DNA of 64,000 bases, taken from Pseudomonas sp. Leaf58. Lineage in GTDB: Bacteria; Pseudomonadota; Gammaproteobacteria; Pseudomonadales; Pseudomonadaceae. Numbering within the stretch: position 1 is the stretch's first letter; each line of letters opens with the position of its first letter. The notes under the pieces were generated by a model. The model searched no databases and was not told the origin of the DNA. It worked only from the letters and a program-made list of their open reading frames with translations. The position numbers were made by a program, and so were the translations under genes. This document shows positions 51,184 through 60,198 of this stretch, piece by piece. The stretch spans positions 2,981,501 to 3,045,500 of the forward strand of contig NZ_CP032677.1 in assembly GCF_003627215.1 (NCBI RefSeq). The letters run 5' to 3'.

Positions 51184-53619
51184 GTGCATTTTCCTCTTCG
51201 CAGTCGTCAACTACGTCTGTCATTGCTTGCCAGTAGCTTGCTCATCGCAATGTCGGCCCAAGGCCGGGAAAGGGTGAACGTGGATCTCCCCGCCGCACCG
51301 TTGGGTGAGGCCATCAACGCCCTCGCACAACAGTCTTCGGTGCAGATCATCTTTGCCAGCGATCTCGGTGCGGGCCACAACGCACCCGCGGTGAAGGGGC
51401 AGTTCACCCCCGAGGAAGCACTTCAAACGCTACTCAAGGGCAGTGGCTTGCAAGTACAGGCCAAGGACCAGCGCACATTCGTCATCATTGCCCAGGCTGC
51501 CCCTGCCAGCCCCGAAACCCCAAGCGTGCCGGTGGAAATGGCGCAGATGGAAATCACCGCCTCGCGCACCAGCAGCAGCCTGGTTTCCGCGACCCGGCAA
51601 TCCACCCTGCTTGAGCACGAACAACTCCAAGAATTACGCCAGGGTTCAGAAAGCCTGGCCACGATACTGGCCAAGGCGGTTCCGGGCATGTCCGACTCCA
51701 GCCGAACCGTCACCGAGTACGGCCAAACCCTGCGCGGGCGCAGCCTGTTGGTCATGGTCGACGGGGTGCCGCTCAATACCAACCGCGACTCTTCGCGCAA
51801 CCTGGCCAACATCGACCCGGCACTGATCGAACGGGTCGAAGTCATCCGCGGTAGCAGCGCTATTTACGGCAGCGGCGCCACCGGTGGCATCATCGCCATT
51901 ACCACACGGCCTGCCGGTGGCGAAAACCGTGCCGAAACCAGCTTGAGCGCCACCTCGCCGCTTACCCGCCTGGGTAGCGATGGCCTGGGTGGCCAGTTCC
52001 AACAGTATTTTGCCGGCGCCCAAGGCGCGGTGGATTACGCCTTCGACTTCGGTACCCGTCACATCGGTGGCTCGTACGATGCGCACGGCGAGCGGATCGC
52101 CCCAGAGCCCAGCCAAGGCGACCTGTTCGACTCGAACATCTACAACATCGGCGGCAAGCTGGGGCTGCACATCGACGAAAACCAGCGCATCCAGCTTGCA
52201 GCCAGCCACTACGACGCACGCCAGGACACCGACTACGCCACCGACCCAAGCGTCGCCAAACTCGCCGCAGGCTCAGTGCCGGCCAATGCCATCAAGGGCC
52301 TGGACCTCGACGAACAGAACCGCATCCGCAACACTCTGTTGAACCTGGAGTACGAGAACCTCGACATTCTCGGAAGCCGGCTTTCTGCACAAATGTATTA
52401 CCGGGACTACTTCACCCGCTTCACCCCGTTCGACGCCCGGGCCGTTGCCACCCGTGGCGGCAACGTAGACCAGATCATGCAAAACAGCGAAGTTTTTGGC
52501 AGCCGCCTTACCCTGCGCACGCCCCTTGGCGACAGCGGCAGTACCGAGCTGGTGTGGGGTGGCGACTATAACCAGGAACGCAGCGACATGCCGCTGGATG
52601 TCTTCGACCCGGCGGCGTATGACGCCAGTGGCGGCCTGGTCTTCGACAAGACTGGCAAGCTCACCTACCTACCGGCGCTCAAAACCCGAAGCGCCGGTGC
52701 CTTCGCGCAGCTACAGCATCGCTTCAATGAGCAGTGGTCGGTGGACGGCGGCCTGCGCTACGAATACTCCACCGCCAAATTCGATGACTTCGTGCCATTG
52801 TCCGAATCCAAGGCTGCTTCCCCAGTGGCGGTGAAGGGCGGCGACATTCATTACGATGCGCTGCTGTCGAACCTTGGCATCGTCTATTCGCCAGTGGTTG
52901 GCCAAGAAGTCTACGCCTCCTTCAGCCAGGGCTTTCAATTGCCCGACGTGGGCATTCAGCTGCGCAATGCGCGCCGTGGCTTCGACCTCGATGCCTCGAA
53001 CCTGGAGCCGGTCAAAACCAACAACTATGAGCTTGGCTGGCGCGGCGAACTGGGCAGCAACACCCTGGGCACGTTGGCATTGTTCTACACCACCTCCAAA
53101 CTGGGGGACGTGCAAAGTTTCAACAATGGCCTGATTCTGACCCGTACCAAGGAGCGCATCTACGGTGCTGAAGCCAGTGCCGATTGGCTGTCGGACGATG
53201 CGATATGGGGCACCGGGGGCAGCGCAACCTGGATGCGTGGGCGCGAAAAGCCCGATGGCAAAGGCTGGCAAGACATGACCGGCTATCGCGTACCACCACT
53301 GAAACTGACCGCTTACGTGCAATACAAGCCGACCTTGGACTGGAGCAACCGCTTGCAAGCCACGTTCTTCGATGGCAAAGACTATAGGCTCGATGGCCTG
53401 GACAGCTTTGGTCGCCACCAGGTCAGCACCTATACCACAGTGGACCTGGTCAGCCAGTACCAAATTTCCCCCGACGATAAGGTCAGCGTCGGCATCCAGA
53501 ACTTGTTCAACCGTGACTACTACCCGCTCTACAGCCAATTGCTGCGCAATAACAACAACACCAGCCACTTGCCGGCACCCGGCACTGTGTTGACGGCCAG
53601 CTATACGCATAATTGGTAA
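51184..53619 (+). CDS. TonB-dependent siderophore receptor with STN signalling domain
   Basis: About 811 residues. The GTG at 51184 (AAGGA about ten bases upstream) begins MHFPLRSRQLRLSLLASSLLIAMSAQGRE, a signal peptide; a TTG at 51151 is possible but poorer. The STN domain (~residues 30-110: VNVDLPAAPLGEAINALAQQSSVQIIFASDL...TLLKGSGLQV) contacts the FecR protein. Then come the TonB box/plug (MEITASRT; GQTLRGRSLLVMVDGVPLN; IERVEVIRGSSAIYGSGATGGIIAITTR) and a 22-strand barrel ending in TASYTHNW. The plug resembles receptors for ferric siderophores such as aerobactin- or schizokinen-type compounds, but the ligand is not identifiable with certainty. Confidence 0.92.
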   Translation: MHFPLRSRQLRLSLLASSLLIAMSAQGRERVNVDLPAAPLGEAINALAQQSSVQIIFASDLGAGHNAPAVKGQFTPEEALQTLLKGSGLQVQAKDQRTFVIIAQAAPASPETPSVPVEMAQMEITASRTSSSLVSATRQSTLLEHEQLQELRQGSESLATILAKAVPGMSDSSRTVTEYGQTLRGRSLLVMVDGVPLNTNRDSSRNLANIDPALIERVEVIRGSSAIYGSGATGGIIAITTRPAGGENRAETSLSATSPLTRLGSDGLGGQFQQYFAGAQGAVDYAFDFGTRHIGGSYDAHGERIAPEPSQGDLFDSNIYNIGGKLGLHIDENQRIQLAASHYDARQDTDYATDPSVAKLAAGSVPANAIKGLDLDEQNRIRNTLLNLEYENLDILGSRLSAQMYYRDYFTRFTPFDARAVATRGGNVDQIMQNSEVFGSRLTLRTPLGDSGSTELVWGGDYNQERSDMPLDVFDPAAYDASGGLVFDKTGKLTYLPALKTRSAGAFAQLQHRFNEQWSVDGGLRYEYSTAKFDDFVPLSESKAASPVAVKGGDIHYDALLSNLGIVYSPVVGQEVYASFSQGFQLPDVGIQLRNARRGFDLDASNLEPVKTNNYELGWRGELGSNTLGTLALFYTTSKLGDVQSFNNGLILTRTKERIYGAEASADWLSDDAIWGTGGSATWMRGREKPDGKGWQDMTGYRVPPLKLTAYVQYKPTLDWSNRLQATFFDGKDYRLDGLDSFGRHQVSTYTTVDLVSQYQISPDDKVSVGIQNLFNRDYYPLYSQLLRNNNNTSHLPAPGTVLTASYTHNW

Positions 53620-53741
53620 GGCCGTGCACCATCACCGGGCCGGTGCAGGGCCCGGTGGTCATAGCCTTCAGGCAGGCACGCTGTAGCTCTGGTTGGGTAG
53701 CGGCCCACGCGCCTTCATGCGGCCCTTGACGAACATCAGGG

Positions 53742-54872
53742 TCACTCAGCGGATGTGGGCAGCATTACCTCAAACGTCGTCCCTTGCGCTTCGCTCGACT
53801 CCACCTCAATCCTGCCGCCATGGCTCGCCACTATCTCCGAAGCGATGAACAGCCCAAGGCCAAGCCCGGCCGCCGAGCCCCGTTCGCCCGATGAATAGCT
53901 TGAGTATCGCCCTTCGGGTTTGAACAGAAACGGTATCACTTCGGGGGGAATAGGCTCACCCGAGTTATGAACCGTTATCCGTGGAACACCTTGCAGGTTG
54001 CCCAGCGTAACCGTGATCGGGGCCGTCGAATCGCCATGTCGAAGGGCATTGCCTATCAGGTTGGTGAACACCTGCGCGATCCGCTCAGCATCGAACTGCC
54101 CGGTGATGTGCGCCTGCTCATCCAATAAAATGCTTGCCCCCGGGAACGCCGTGCGTAGTTCGTCTACAACAGCGTGGCAGATCAAGTTCAACTCAACCTG
54201 CTGCAGGTGCACTGGAATGCCCGTACCCAGGTTGCAACGGGCCAGGTCCAGCAGGTCGTTGATCATCAGGTTCGCCCGGCGGGCACTGGTACACACCTGG
54301 CTAGCTAGCACTTTGCCCTTCTCGTTCAACCCCTTCTGCCGATGGATCAAGTCGCCTGCCATGAGTATGGCGCCCAAGGGGGAGCGCAAATCATGGCCAA
54401 GCACTGCGAGCACCATTTTGCGGGTGGATTCGACCGCTGCCCCATAGGCCGCAATCGATTCCACCAGCGCCTGGTCAATGGCCTCATTGAACCGAATGAT
54501 GTCCTGAACTTGATGCGCCTGTGCAAACACCTCCTGGGCAAGCCAGAGTGACAAAACACTTGAACGCAAAGCCCGGTACTCGGACACCATCTGATCCATC
54601 GAAAAACCAGCGATCAAACGGGCAACCGCATGGGTCTGCGCGGCTGTATCGCTGGATGTCCTGGGCCCTTTTCCCTGCGCCTTTTCGGCCTGTTGCTGCC
54701 TGCTCTGCGACGTTCGCATGTCTGCCGCAACAGTGCGTAATATCTTTTCCGCATGGTTTCGCAAGCCGGTAGAGTCCTGCTTGGGCAGGTCTGTATCAAC
54801 CGAGCGCGCGTACCGCTCCCACGCCTGGAGTATCGCCTCCATGCTGTTCTCGATGAAGTCGGACAGCCTCAT
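53742..54872 (-). CDS. Sensor histidine kinase (cytoplasmic, RsbRD-type N-terminus)
   Basis: A 376-residue kinase without transmembrane helices. The N-terminal helical domain (residues ~5-150) resembles the RsbRD/RsbU-type sensory module. The HisKA domain contains LGHDLRSPLGAILMAGDL (phospho-acceptor His) and the HATPase domain has FTNLIGNALRHGD (N box), ITVHNSGEPIPPEVIPFLFKPE, and AGLGLGLFIASEIVASHGGRIEVESSEAQGTTFEV. It is divergent from a single-domain receiver 147 bp away, the probable partner. The signal is unknown. Confidence 0.9.
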   Translation of the reverse strand: MRLSDFIENSMEAILQAWERYARSVDTDLPKQDSTGLRNHAEKILRTVAADMRTSQSRQQQAEKAQGKGPRTSSDTAAQTHAVARLIAGFSMDQMVSEYRALRSSVLSLWLAQEVFAQAHQVQDIIRFNEAIDQALVESIAAYGAAVESTRKMVLAVLGHDLRSPLGAILMAGDLIHRQKGLNEKGKVLASQVCTSARRANLMINDLLDLARCNLGTGIPVHLQQVELNLICHAVVDELRTAFPGASILLDEQAHITGQFDAERIAQVFTNLIGNALRHGDSTAPITVTLGNLQGVPRITVHNSGEPIPPEVIPFLFKPEGRYSSYSSGERGSAAGLGLGLFIASEIVASHGGRIEVESSEAQGTTFEVMLPTSAE

Positions 54873-55019
54873 AGGGGTCTCGATCCTCTACTTATCAACC
54901 GTCCGAACAGCCTAGCCGATCTAGCGCCAGCGGTAGAACGAAAGCGTTGTACCTTCCGTCAGCCTTTGAAAACGACTCGTTATAAGCGATGTCTAGTGAC
55001 CATAGGCAGGGAGAGTGAT

Positions 55020-55379
55020 ATGCGCAGCCGAGTGCTAGTGGTCGAAGACGACGAAATCCTTCGCTGGCTCATGGCCGAAGCGGTAACGCACTTGGGCCAC
55101 GATGTCACCGAGTGCGCCACCGCGGATGAAGCCCTGCAGCAACTCGACGACCCCGCTCTTGCCTTGGTAGTTACCGATGTAGGCCTGCCCGGCCACCTCA
55201 ACGGCTTGGACCTGGCAAAAGCGATCTGGGCCAGCCTACCGCAGCTTCCCGTCATCATCGTGTCCGGCAACACGGTGCTCACGCCTGGGTTTCTTCCGTC
55301 GAATGCCCGTTTTATTAGCAAGCCTTGCACCTTGGATGGGTTAAGCCGCGCGCTAGACGAGTTGCTAGGGACTGATTGA
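55020..55379 (+). CDS. Single-domain response regulator (CheY-like receiver)
   Basis: 119 residues, receiver domain only: acidic pocket VVEDDE (positions ~7-12), phospho-acceptor Asp in LVVTDVGLPG, the switch residue in VIIVSGNT and Lys in FISKPC. There is no DNA-binding or output domain, so it must act by protein contact or as a phosphate relay. Start ATG 55020 after GGGAGAG. It is probably the target of the divergent kinase. Confidence 0.9.
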   Translation: MRSRVLVVEDDEILRWLMAEAVTHLGHDVTECATADEALQQLDDPALALVVTDVGLPGHLNGLDLAKAIWASLPQLPVIIVSGNTVLTPGFLPSNARFISKPCTLDGLSRALDELLGTD

Positions 55380-55500
55380 ACTCAACAGCAACACGCTGTT
55401 GGCTAGTTGAAACGGACGATCCCCGCCTCCCCCCACTGCGCTACCGTCATTGCCAGGCAACCGCCTGCCCGCGTTTGTAGCATTAATGACTGGAGAACTT

Positions 55501-56250
55501 ATGAGGGTACTGGTAAGCGTCAAGCGAGTGGTCGATTACAACGTCAAGGTGCGCGTCAAGGCGGACAATACCGGTGTCGACCTGGCAAATGCCAAGATGG
55601 CCATGAACCCCTTCTGCGAAATCGCCGTGGAAGAGGCCGTTCGCCTGAAGGAAAAAGGCATTGCGAGCGAGATCGTCGTCGTTTCCGTCGGCCCACCTAC
55701 TGCCCAGGAACAACTGCGCACTGCCCTGGCCCTGGGTGCCGACCGTGCCATCCTGGTCGAAGCCGCTGACGAACTGAACGCCCTGGCCGTGGCCAAGGCG
55801 CTGAAAGCCGTTGTCGACAAAGAACAGCCGCAGCTGGTCATCCTCGGCAAGCAGGCCATCGACAGCGACAACAACCAGACCGGCCAGATGCTCGCCGCGT
55901 TGACCGGCTACGCCCAAGGCACCTTCGCCTCCAAGGTTGAGGTGGCTGGCGATAAGCTGAACGTCACCCGTGAAATCGACGGCGGCCTGCAAACCGTTGC
56001 GCTGAGCCTGCCCGCCATCGTCACCACCGACCTGCGCCTGAACGAGCCGCGCTATGCGTCGCTGCCGAACATCATGAAGGCCAAGAAGAAGCCGCTGGAA
56101 ACCCTTACCCCAGACGCGCTGGGCGTTTCCCTCGCCTCCACCAACAAGACCCTGAAGGTTGAAGCCCCGGCTGCCCGCAGCGCTGGCGTCAAGGTCAAAT
56201 CGGTGGCCGAACTGGTCGAGAAGCTGAACAACGAAGCGAAGGTGCTTTAA
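55501..56250 (+). CDS. etfB: Electron transfer flavoprotein beta subunit
   Basis: A 249-residue Etf[57 protein letters not shown]-binding-region [24 protein letters not shown], and [31 protein letters not shown] (the recognition loop that docks on acyl-CoA dehydrogenases). The ATG at 55501 follows GGAG and gives the normal family length; a frame extension to 55450 is not needed. With EtfA it carries electrons from acyl-CoA dehydrogenases and similar enzymes to ETF-ubiquinone oxidoreductase, which is not in the window. Confidence 0.95.
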   Translation: MRVLVSVKRVVDYNVKVRVKADNTGVDLANAKMAMNPFCEIAVEEAVRLKEKGIASEIVVVSVGPPTAQEQLRTALALGADRAILVEAADELNALAVAKALKAVVDKEQPQLVILGKQAIDSDNNQTGQMLAALTGYAQGTFASKVEVAGDKLNVTREIDGGLQTVALSLPAIVTTDLRLNEPRYASLPNIMKAKKKPLETLTPDALGVSLASTNKTLKVEAPAARSAGVKVKSVAELVEKLNNEAKVL

Positions 56251-56266
56251 TCATGAGGAGCCTGAA

Positions 56267-57211
56267 ATGACTGTCCTGGTTGTCGCAGAACACGAGAACG
56301 GTGCCGTAGCCGCGGCCACCCTGAACACTGTTGCCGCAGCTGCCCAGATCGGTGGTGATGTGCACGTGCTGGTCGCCGGCCAGAACGTGGGCGGCGTTGC
56401 CGAAGCCGCTGCCAAGATCGCCGGTGTGGCCAAAGTGCTGGTTGCCGACAACGCAGCCTACGCCCACGCCCTGCCGGAAAACGTCGCGCCGCTGATCGTT
56501 GCGCTTGTTGATCAAAACGGGGCAAAGGCTTACAGCCACGTGCTGGCCCCCGCTACCAGCAACGGCAAGAACATCCTGCCGCGCGTCGCCGCGCTGCTGG
56601 ACGTGGACCAGATCTCCGAGATCATCGCGGTCGAGTCCGCAGACACCTTCAAGCGCCCAATCTACGCCGGTAACGCCATTGCCACCGTGCAATCGAGCGC
56701 GGCCATCAAGGTCATCACCGTGCGTAGCACCGGCTTCGATGCCGTGGCTAGCGAAGGTGGTTCGGCTGCTGTTGAAGCGGTTGGCGCTGCGCACAATGCC
56801 GGTATCTCGGCCTTTGTAGGTGAAGAGCTGGCCAAGTCCGACCGCCCAGAGCTGACTGCTGCCAAGATCGTCGTTTCCGGCGGCCGTGGCATGGGCAACG
56901 GGGACAACTTCAAGCACCTGTACAGCCTGGCCGACAAGCTGGGCGCGGCCGTCGGTGCCTCGCGCGCCGCCGTTGACGCCGGCTTCGTGCCCAACGACAT
57001 GCAGGTCGGCCAGACCGGCAAGATCGTTGCACCGCAGCTGTACATCGCCGTCGGTATCTCTGGCGCAATCCAGCACCTGGCCGGCATGAAAGACGCCAAG
57101 GTGATCGTGGCGATCAACAAGGACGAAGAAGCGCCGATCTTCCAGGTAGCCGACTACGGCCTGGTCGCTGACCTGTTCGAAGCCGTGCCGGAGCTGGAGA
57201 ATCTGCTCTGA
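56267..57211 (+). CDS. etfA: Electron transfer flavoprotein alpha subunit
   Basis: A 314-residue Etf[38 protein letters not shown] start, and the C-terminal FAD domain ([117 protein letters not shown]) is typical. It follows EtfB by 16 bases with AGGAG before the start. A terminator follows. Confidence 0.96.
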   Translation: MTVLVVAEHENGAVAAATLNTVAAAAQIGGDVHVLVAGQNVGGVAEAAAKIAGVAKVLVADNAAYAHALPENVAPLIVALVDQNGAKAYSHVLAPATSNGKNILPRVAALLDVDQISEIIAVESADTFKRPIYAGNAIATVQSSAAIKVITVRSTGFDAVASEGGSAAVEAVGAAHNAGISAFVGEELAKSDRPELTAAKIVVSGGRGMGNGDNFKHLYSLADKLGAAVGASRAAVDAGFVPNDMQVGQTGKIVAPQLYIAVGISGAIQHLAGMKDAKVIVAINKDEEAPIFQVADYGLVADLFEAVPELENLL

Positions 57212-57230
57212 TTGACCTGTGTCAGCTGTG

Positions 57231-57263
57231 AAAGCCGGCCTCGTCAAGAGCGCCGGCTTTTTT
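57231..57263 (+). terminator. Intrinsic terminator after etfA
   Basis: AAAGCCGGC (57231-57239) pairs with GCCGGCTTT (57252-57260), followed by further T (57261-57263). Confidence 0.85.
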
Positions 57264-57288
57264 CGTTGCCTTGCAACGGCCCCACGCT

Positions 57289-57462
57289 TCAGCGCACGCC
57301 AGGCAAGCCTTGAAAACTTGGCAAGACGTGCATGCAGCCGGGAATCTGCCGGCACGCCTTGGCCGCCGCCGATTCGGGCGCGGCCGAAGCGATCAGCGTC
57401 AGCCCGATGATCAAGGCCACTGACAGTGGCACGCAGTACGCCAAAAAGCTCTGTATCTTCAT
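57289..57462 (-). CDS. Small secreted peptide (57 residues), unknown function
   Basis: A frame found by reading the minus strand: MKIQSFLAYCVPLSVALIIG... continuing to ...CRQIPGCMHVLPSFQGLPGVR and a TGA stop. The first ~25 residues are a good signal peptide or membrane anchor, with likely cleavage in SAAPESAAA. The mature part has two Cys separated by four residues (ACRQIPGC) that could form a small disulfide loop. GAGGGG precedes the ATG by about six bases. It starts 57 bases after the end of the Rieske oxygenase gene on the same strand, so the two are probably co-transcribed. I recognise no family. Confidence 0.5.
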   Translation of the reverse strand: MKIQSFLAYCVPLSVALIIGLTLIASAAPESAAAKACRQIPGCMHVLPSFQGLPGVR

Positions 57463-57518
57463 CACCAACCCCTCGTTCGGCGCCGCACCAGCCCCAGGCT
57501 GGCGCGGCGCTGTGGCCC

Positions 57519-58559
57519 TTAGCGTTCATCCACCGTGACAATCTCGCGGCGCTCGGCCATGCTCGCCGGCACCTGGTCTTCGTCCGTGAAGAACTGCTGG
57601 TACCACTCACGCAGTTGGTAAACCGGGCCGTCGTTTTCGGCCAGCACCGGCTTGTCGATACGCACCTTGTGCTTCCAAATAACCACATCCTGGTAAAACG
57701 ACTCACGGTTGCTCTGAACGTAGGCCTTGGCAATCTCGCCATTCTGCTCATCGGTAAGGCCAGGCACGCGCTTGACCATGCAGCCAAACCGCAGCACGAA
57801 GCTGTCTGGCGTAACCGGTACGTGGCTGTTGAGCAAGATCGCGTGCACGCGCAGGTCGCCGAACATCGAGCTCAATTCGGTGAAGTGCGTGGCCGGCCCG
57901 TAATACGCCGAAGGCGCGATCAGGTCGCCACCCAGGCGCTCGGAGTCGCCATGGAAAATCTGCCGGCCAATATGCCCTTCGAACACGTTGGCGAAATACT
58001 TGGTCGGGGTGCCGTGCACCGGCCCGAAGTGCTGCGCATCGACCAGGTTGTCGACCAGCTCGCGCGGGTTGGTGTCGATCAGCATGGTGTCGATGTTCCA
58101 GTCGTGGATCCACTCCGGGTCGTCCATTTCTGGCAAGTGCGGAATGACCACGCCGTCCTTGGGCGGGCGCCCTTCGGGGTTGTTCCACACGAACAGCAGG
58201 TTGTTTTCCTCACAGGTCAGCCAACTGCGCGTCTTTGCCTTGGGCGGTATGCGCTTGCAATAGGGGATCTCCACGCACTTGCCACTGGTATCGTATTTCC
58301 AGTGGTGAAACGGGCACACCACGGTGTCGTTTTCGATGGTGCCCTGGGACAGGTCGGCGCCCATGTGCGGGCAAAACGCATCGAGAATACTGATGGCACC
58401 GGCACTGTTGGCAAAGGCCACCAGGCGCGTGCCGAAAACGTCCAGGGTATGCAGCTTGCCATCACGGTAGTCGTCGGCCACGCCCAGGCAATGCCAGCCC
58501 CTGGCATAACGGTGCGCGCGCTGGGCGCTTTCGATGGAAAGTTCGGCGAGTTTGGTCAT
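57519..58559 (-). CDS. Rieske non-haem iron oxygenase, KshA-like
   Basis: A 346-residue oxygenase. The N-terminal Rieske domain has CPHMGADLSQGTIENDTVVCPFHHWKYD (Cys-x-His ... Cys-x2-His) for the 2Fe-2S cluster. The catalytic domain has ELVDNLVDAQHFGPVHGTPTKYFANVFEGHIGRQ, with the D-x2-H-x4-H-type iron ligands. Opening RGWHCLGVADDYRDGKLHTLDVFGTRLVAFANSAG and the EGHIGRQ stretch closely resemble 3-ketosteroid 9-alpha-hydroxylase oxygenase (KshA), which opens ring B of steroids. No ferredoxin reductase (KshB) is adjacent. A steroid-like substrate fits the neighbouring DUF1329, LuxR and MMPL genes but is inferred. Confidence 0.82.
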   Translation of the reverse strand: MTKLAELSIESAQRAHRYARGWHCLGVADDYRDGKLHTLDVFGTRLVAFANSAGAISILDAFCPHMGADLSQGTIENDTVVCPFHHWKYDTSGKCVEIPYCKRIPPKAKTRSWLTCEENNLLFVWNNPEGRPPKDGVVIPHLPEMDDPEWIHDWNIDTMLIDTNPRELVDNLVDAQHFGPVHGTPTKYFANVFEGHIGRQIFHGDSERLGGDLIAPSAYYGPATHFTELSSMFGDLRVHAILLNSHVPVTPDSFVLRFGCMVKRVPGLTDEQNGEIAKAYVQSNRESFYQDVVIWKHKVRIDKPVLAENDGPVYQLREWYQQFFTDEDQVPASMAERREIVTVDER

Positions 58560-58698
58560 GTTGTTGTTATTCCTGTAGTGGATACGCCAGTCACCGGCAA
58601 TACCCCTGCGGTCCTAGGGGGAATACCTGGCAGCTATCTTTGAGCAGCCGGCTCGGGCCCTCATCCTTCAATCGGACTAGGTCAGGCCCGAGCGCGCC

Positions 58699-60111
58699 TC
58701 ATTGGCCGAAACGCCGCGCCGCCTCCGGGCCAAAATCGCGTGGGCTGAAGCCGGTGCGGTTGAGCTGGTAGCCATTGCGCTGCTGGTTGATCAGGTTGAA
58801 CGCCAGGTAGCTGCCGGCGTTGAGGTCGTGGTACAGGCCCACGCCGGCTTGCGGCCGTTGCGACTCGTAGGCATAGAAGTAGTTGACCATCGAGGTGCGC
58901 CACAGCTCGCCGCGGTTGTCATAGTTGTCGGCCATGATCGGGAACCAGGTGTCCTCGTCGATGTACAACTTGCGCTTGCCATACAGGTGGCGATAGCCGG
59001 GCTTGAGGGTGCCTTCCAGCTCCCACACCCGATGGCGCTCGTAGCGCATGGCCTGCGGATCGAGGTGCCCAGGCGTCAGCAGGGTGGCGTACTTGAGGTC
59101 CGGGGCATGCACGCGGTAAGCGTTGTAGGGGATGAACATTTCCCGCTTGCCGACGATTTTCCAGTCATAGCGCTGGCCCGAGCCGTTGAACAGGCGTACC
59201 TCGTCGACGGTGATCGAACCACCACTGCCCGGGAACGACATGTCAAAGCCGTACCCCGGCGATTGCCGCACCCTGCGCGTGCCCGGGTCATAGCGCCAGG
59301 CCTGGCGCGGTTCGGTCTTGTCGTTCCAAAACTCGGTACCGGTGTTGATCTCGCCTTTGTCGCGTTGCGGCAACAGGGTTTCGTTGAGGTAGAACGACGA
59401 GTTGCCCACCGTATCGCCCACTTTGCCCGGTTCCAGCGCCGGTGCCAGGTTGCGCGAATGCACCCGGCCCCAGTTGATATTGCCGTCCTTGAGCACGTAG
59501 GCGTTGTCGGAGATGTACTCCTCGGTCCAGGCGCGCAAGGTAAAGGTCGAGGCGTTCTTCAACAGTTCGAGGCCGCTGCGCGGCACCGGGAATGGCGTGC
59601 CCCCGGTCTTGCCGACCACGCCTTCGCCATCGTCCACCAGCTTGGCCACCTTGGCATTCTCGCGGGTGGCCTGGCACACCGCGTCGTCGAAGCGGAAATC
59701 TCGGTGGCTGGGGTAGATCGGCATCTTGAAGGTGGCCGGGTACAGCTTGAACAGCGCCTTCTGCCCGTCAGACAGGGCATCACCGTACTGGGCCAGGTTG
59801 TCAGCCGTGATCACGAACAGCGGTTTCTCGTCCGGATAGGGGTCCACCGGATGCTGGCCTGTGCCCTTGAACGAGACATGCGGCGGCACACCCAACCACT
59901 TGCCAGCATAAGGGGGAATACTGCCATCAGCGTTGCCGGCCGGGTCCGCGCCCATGCAGGTGAGATCCTTGCCCAGGCGCTCGACATCCTCGGGGGCGGC
60001 CAGGGCAATACCCGGGCTCGCGGCCCCTAGCAGCAGGCCGATGGCCAAGCCGCGCACAGCGCTACTGCGCGCGTGGGCCAGGCAGCGGTGGGCCGGATTA
60101 CTGTCGGTCAT
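58699..60111 (-). CDS. DUF1329 periplasmic protein (LolA/LolB-like fold)
   Basis: A 470-residue protein with an extended signal peptide (RSSAVRGLAIGLLLGAASPGIALAAPED). The body matches DUF1329: ERLGKDLTCMGADPAGNADGSIPPYAGKW, FPVPRSGLELLKN, AWRYDPGTRRVRQSPGYGFD, MFIPYNAYRVHAPDLKYATLLTPGHLDPQAMRYERHRVWELEGTLKPGYRHLYGKRKLYIDEDTWFPIMADNYDNRGELWR. These proteins are predicted to bind hydrophobic ligands in the periplasm and usually accompany DUF1302 barrels and MMPL transporters. No DUF1302 gene is visible here; it may lie beyond the window edge. Confidence 0.88.
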   Translation of the reverse strand: MTDSNPAHRCLAHARSSAVRGLAIGLLLGAASPGIALAAPEDVERLGKDLTCMGADPAGNADGSIPPYAGKWLGVPPHVSFKGTGQHPVDPYPDEKPLFVITADNLAQYGDALSDGQKALFKLYPATFKMPIYPSHRDFRFDDAVCQATRENAKVAKLVDDGEGVVGKTGGTPFPVPRSGLELLKNASTFTLRAWTEEYISDNAYVLKDGNINWGRVHSRNLAPALEPGKVGDTVGNSSFYLNETLLPQRDKGEINTGTEFWNDKTEPRQAWRYDPGTRRVRQSPGYGFDMSFPGSGGSITVDEVRLFNGSGQRYDWKIVGKREMFIPYNAYRVHAPDLKYATLLTPGHLDPQAMRYERHRVWELEGTLKPGYRHLYGKRKLYIDEDTWFPIMADNYDNRGELWRTSMVNYFYAYESQRPQAGVGLYHDLNAGSYLAFNLINQQRNGYQLNRTGFSPRDFGPEAARRFGQ

Positions 60112-60198
60112 TATTGTTCTCCTTGGTTACCGATAGCGGTGGCCCAGTATCGGTAGGCCCTCGCACAAGGAGCATCGTCCGCTCGGACTAACGCCCCG

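Noticed and set aside
53668-53745. A 25-codon frame (ending NQSYSVPA) starting with GTG overlapping the kinase stop
   Set aside because: Very short, no recognisable family and no independent evidence; possibly a 3' gene remnant, but unsupported.
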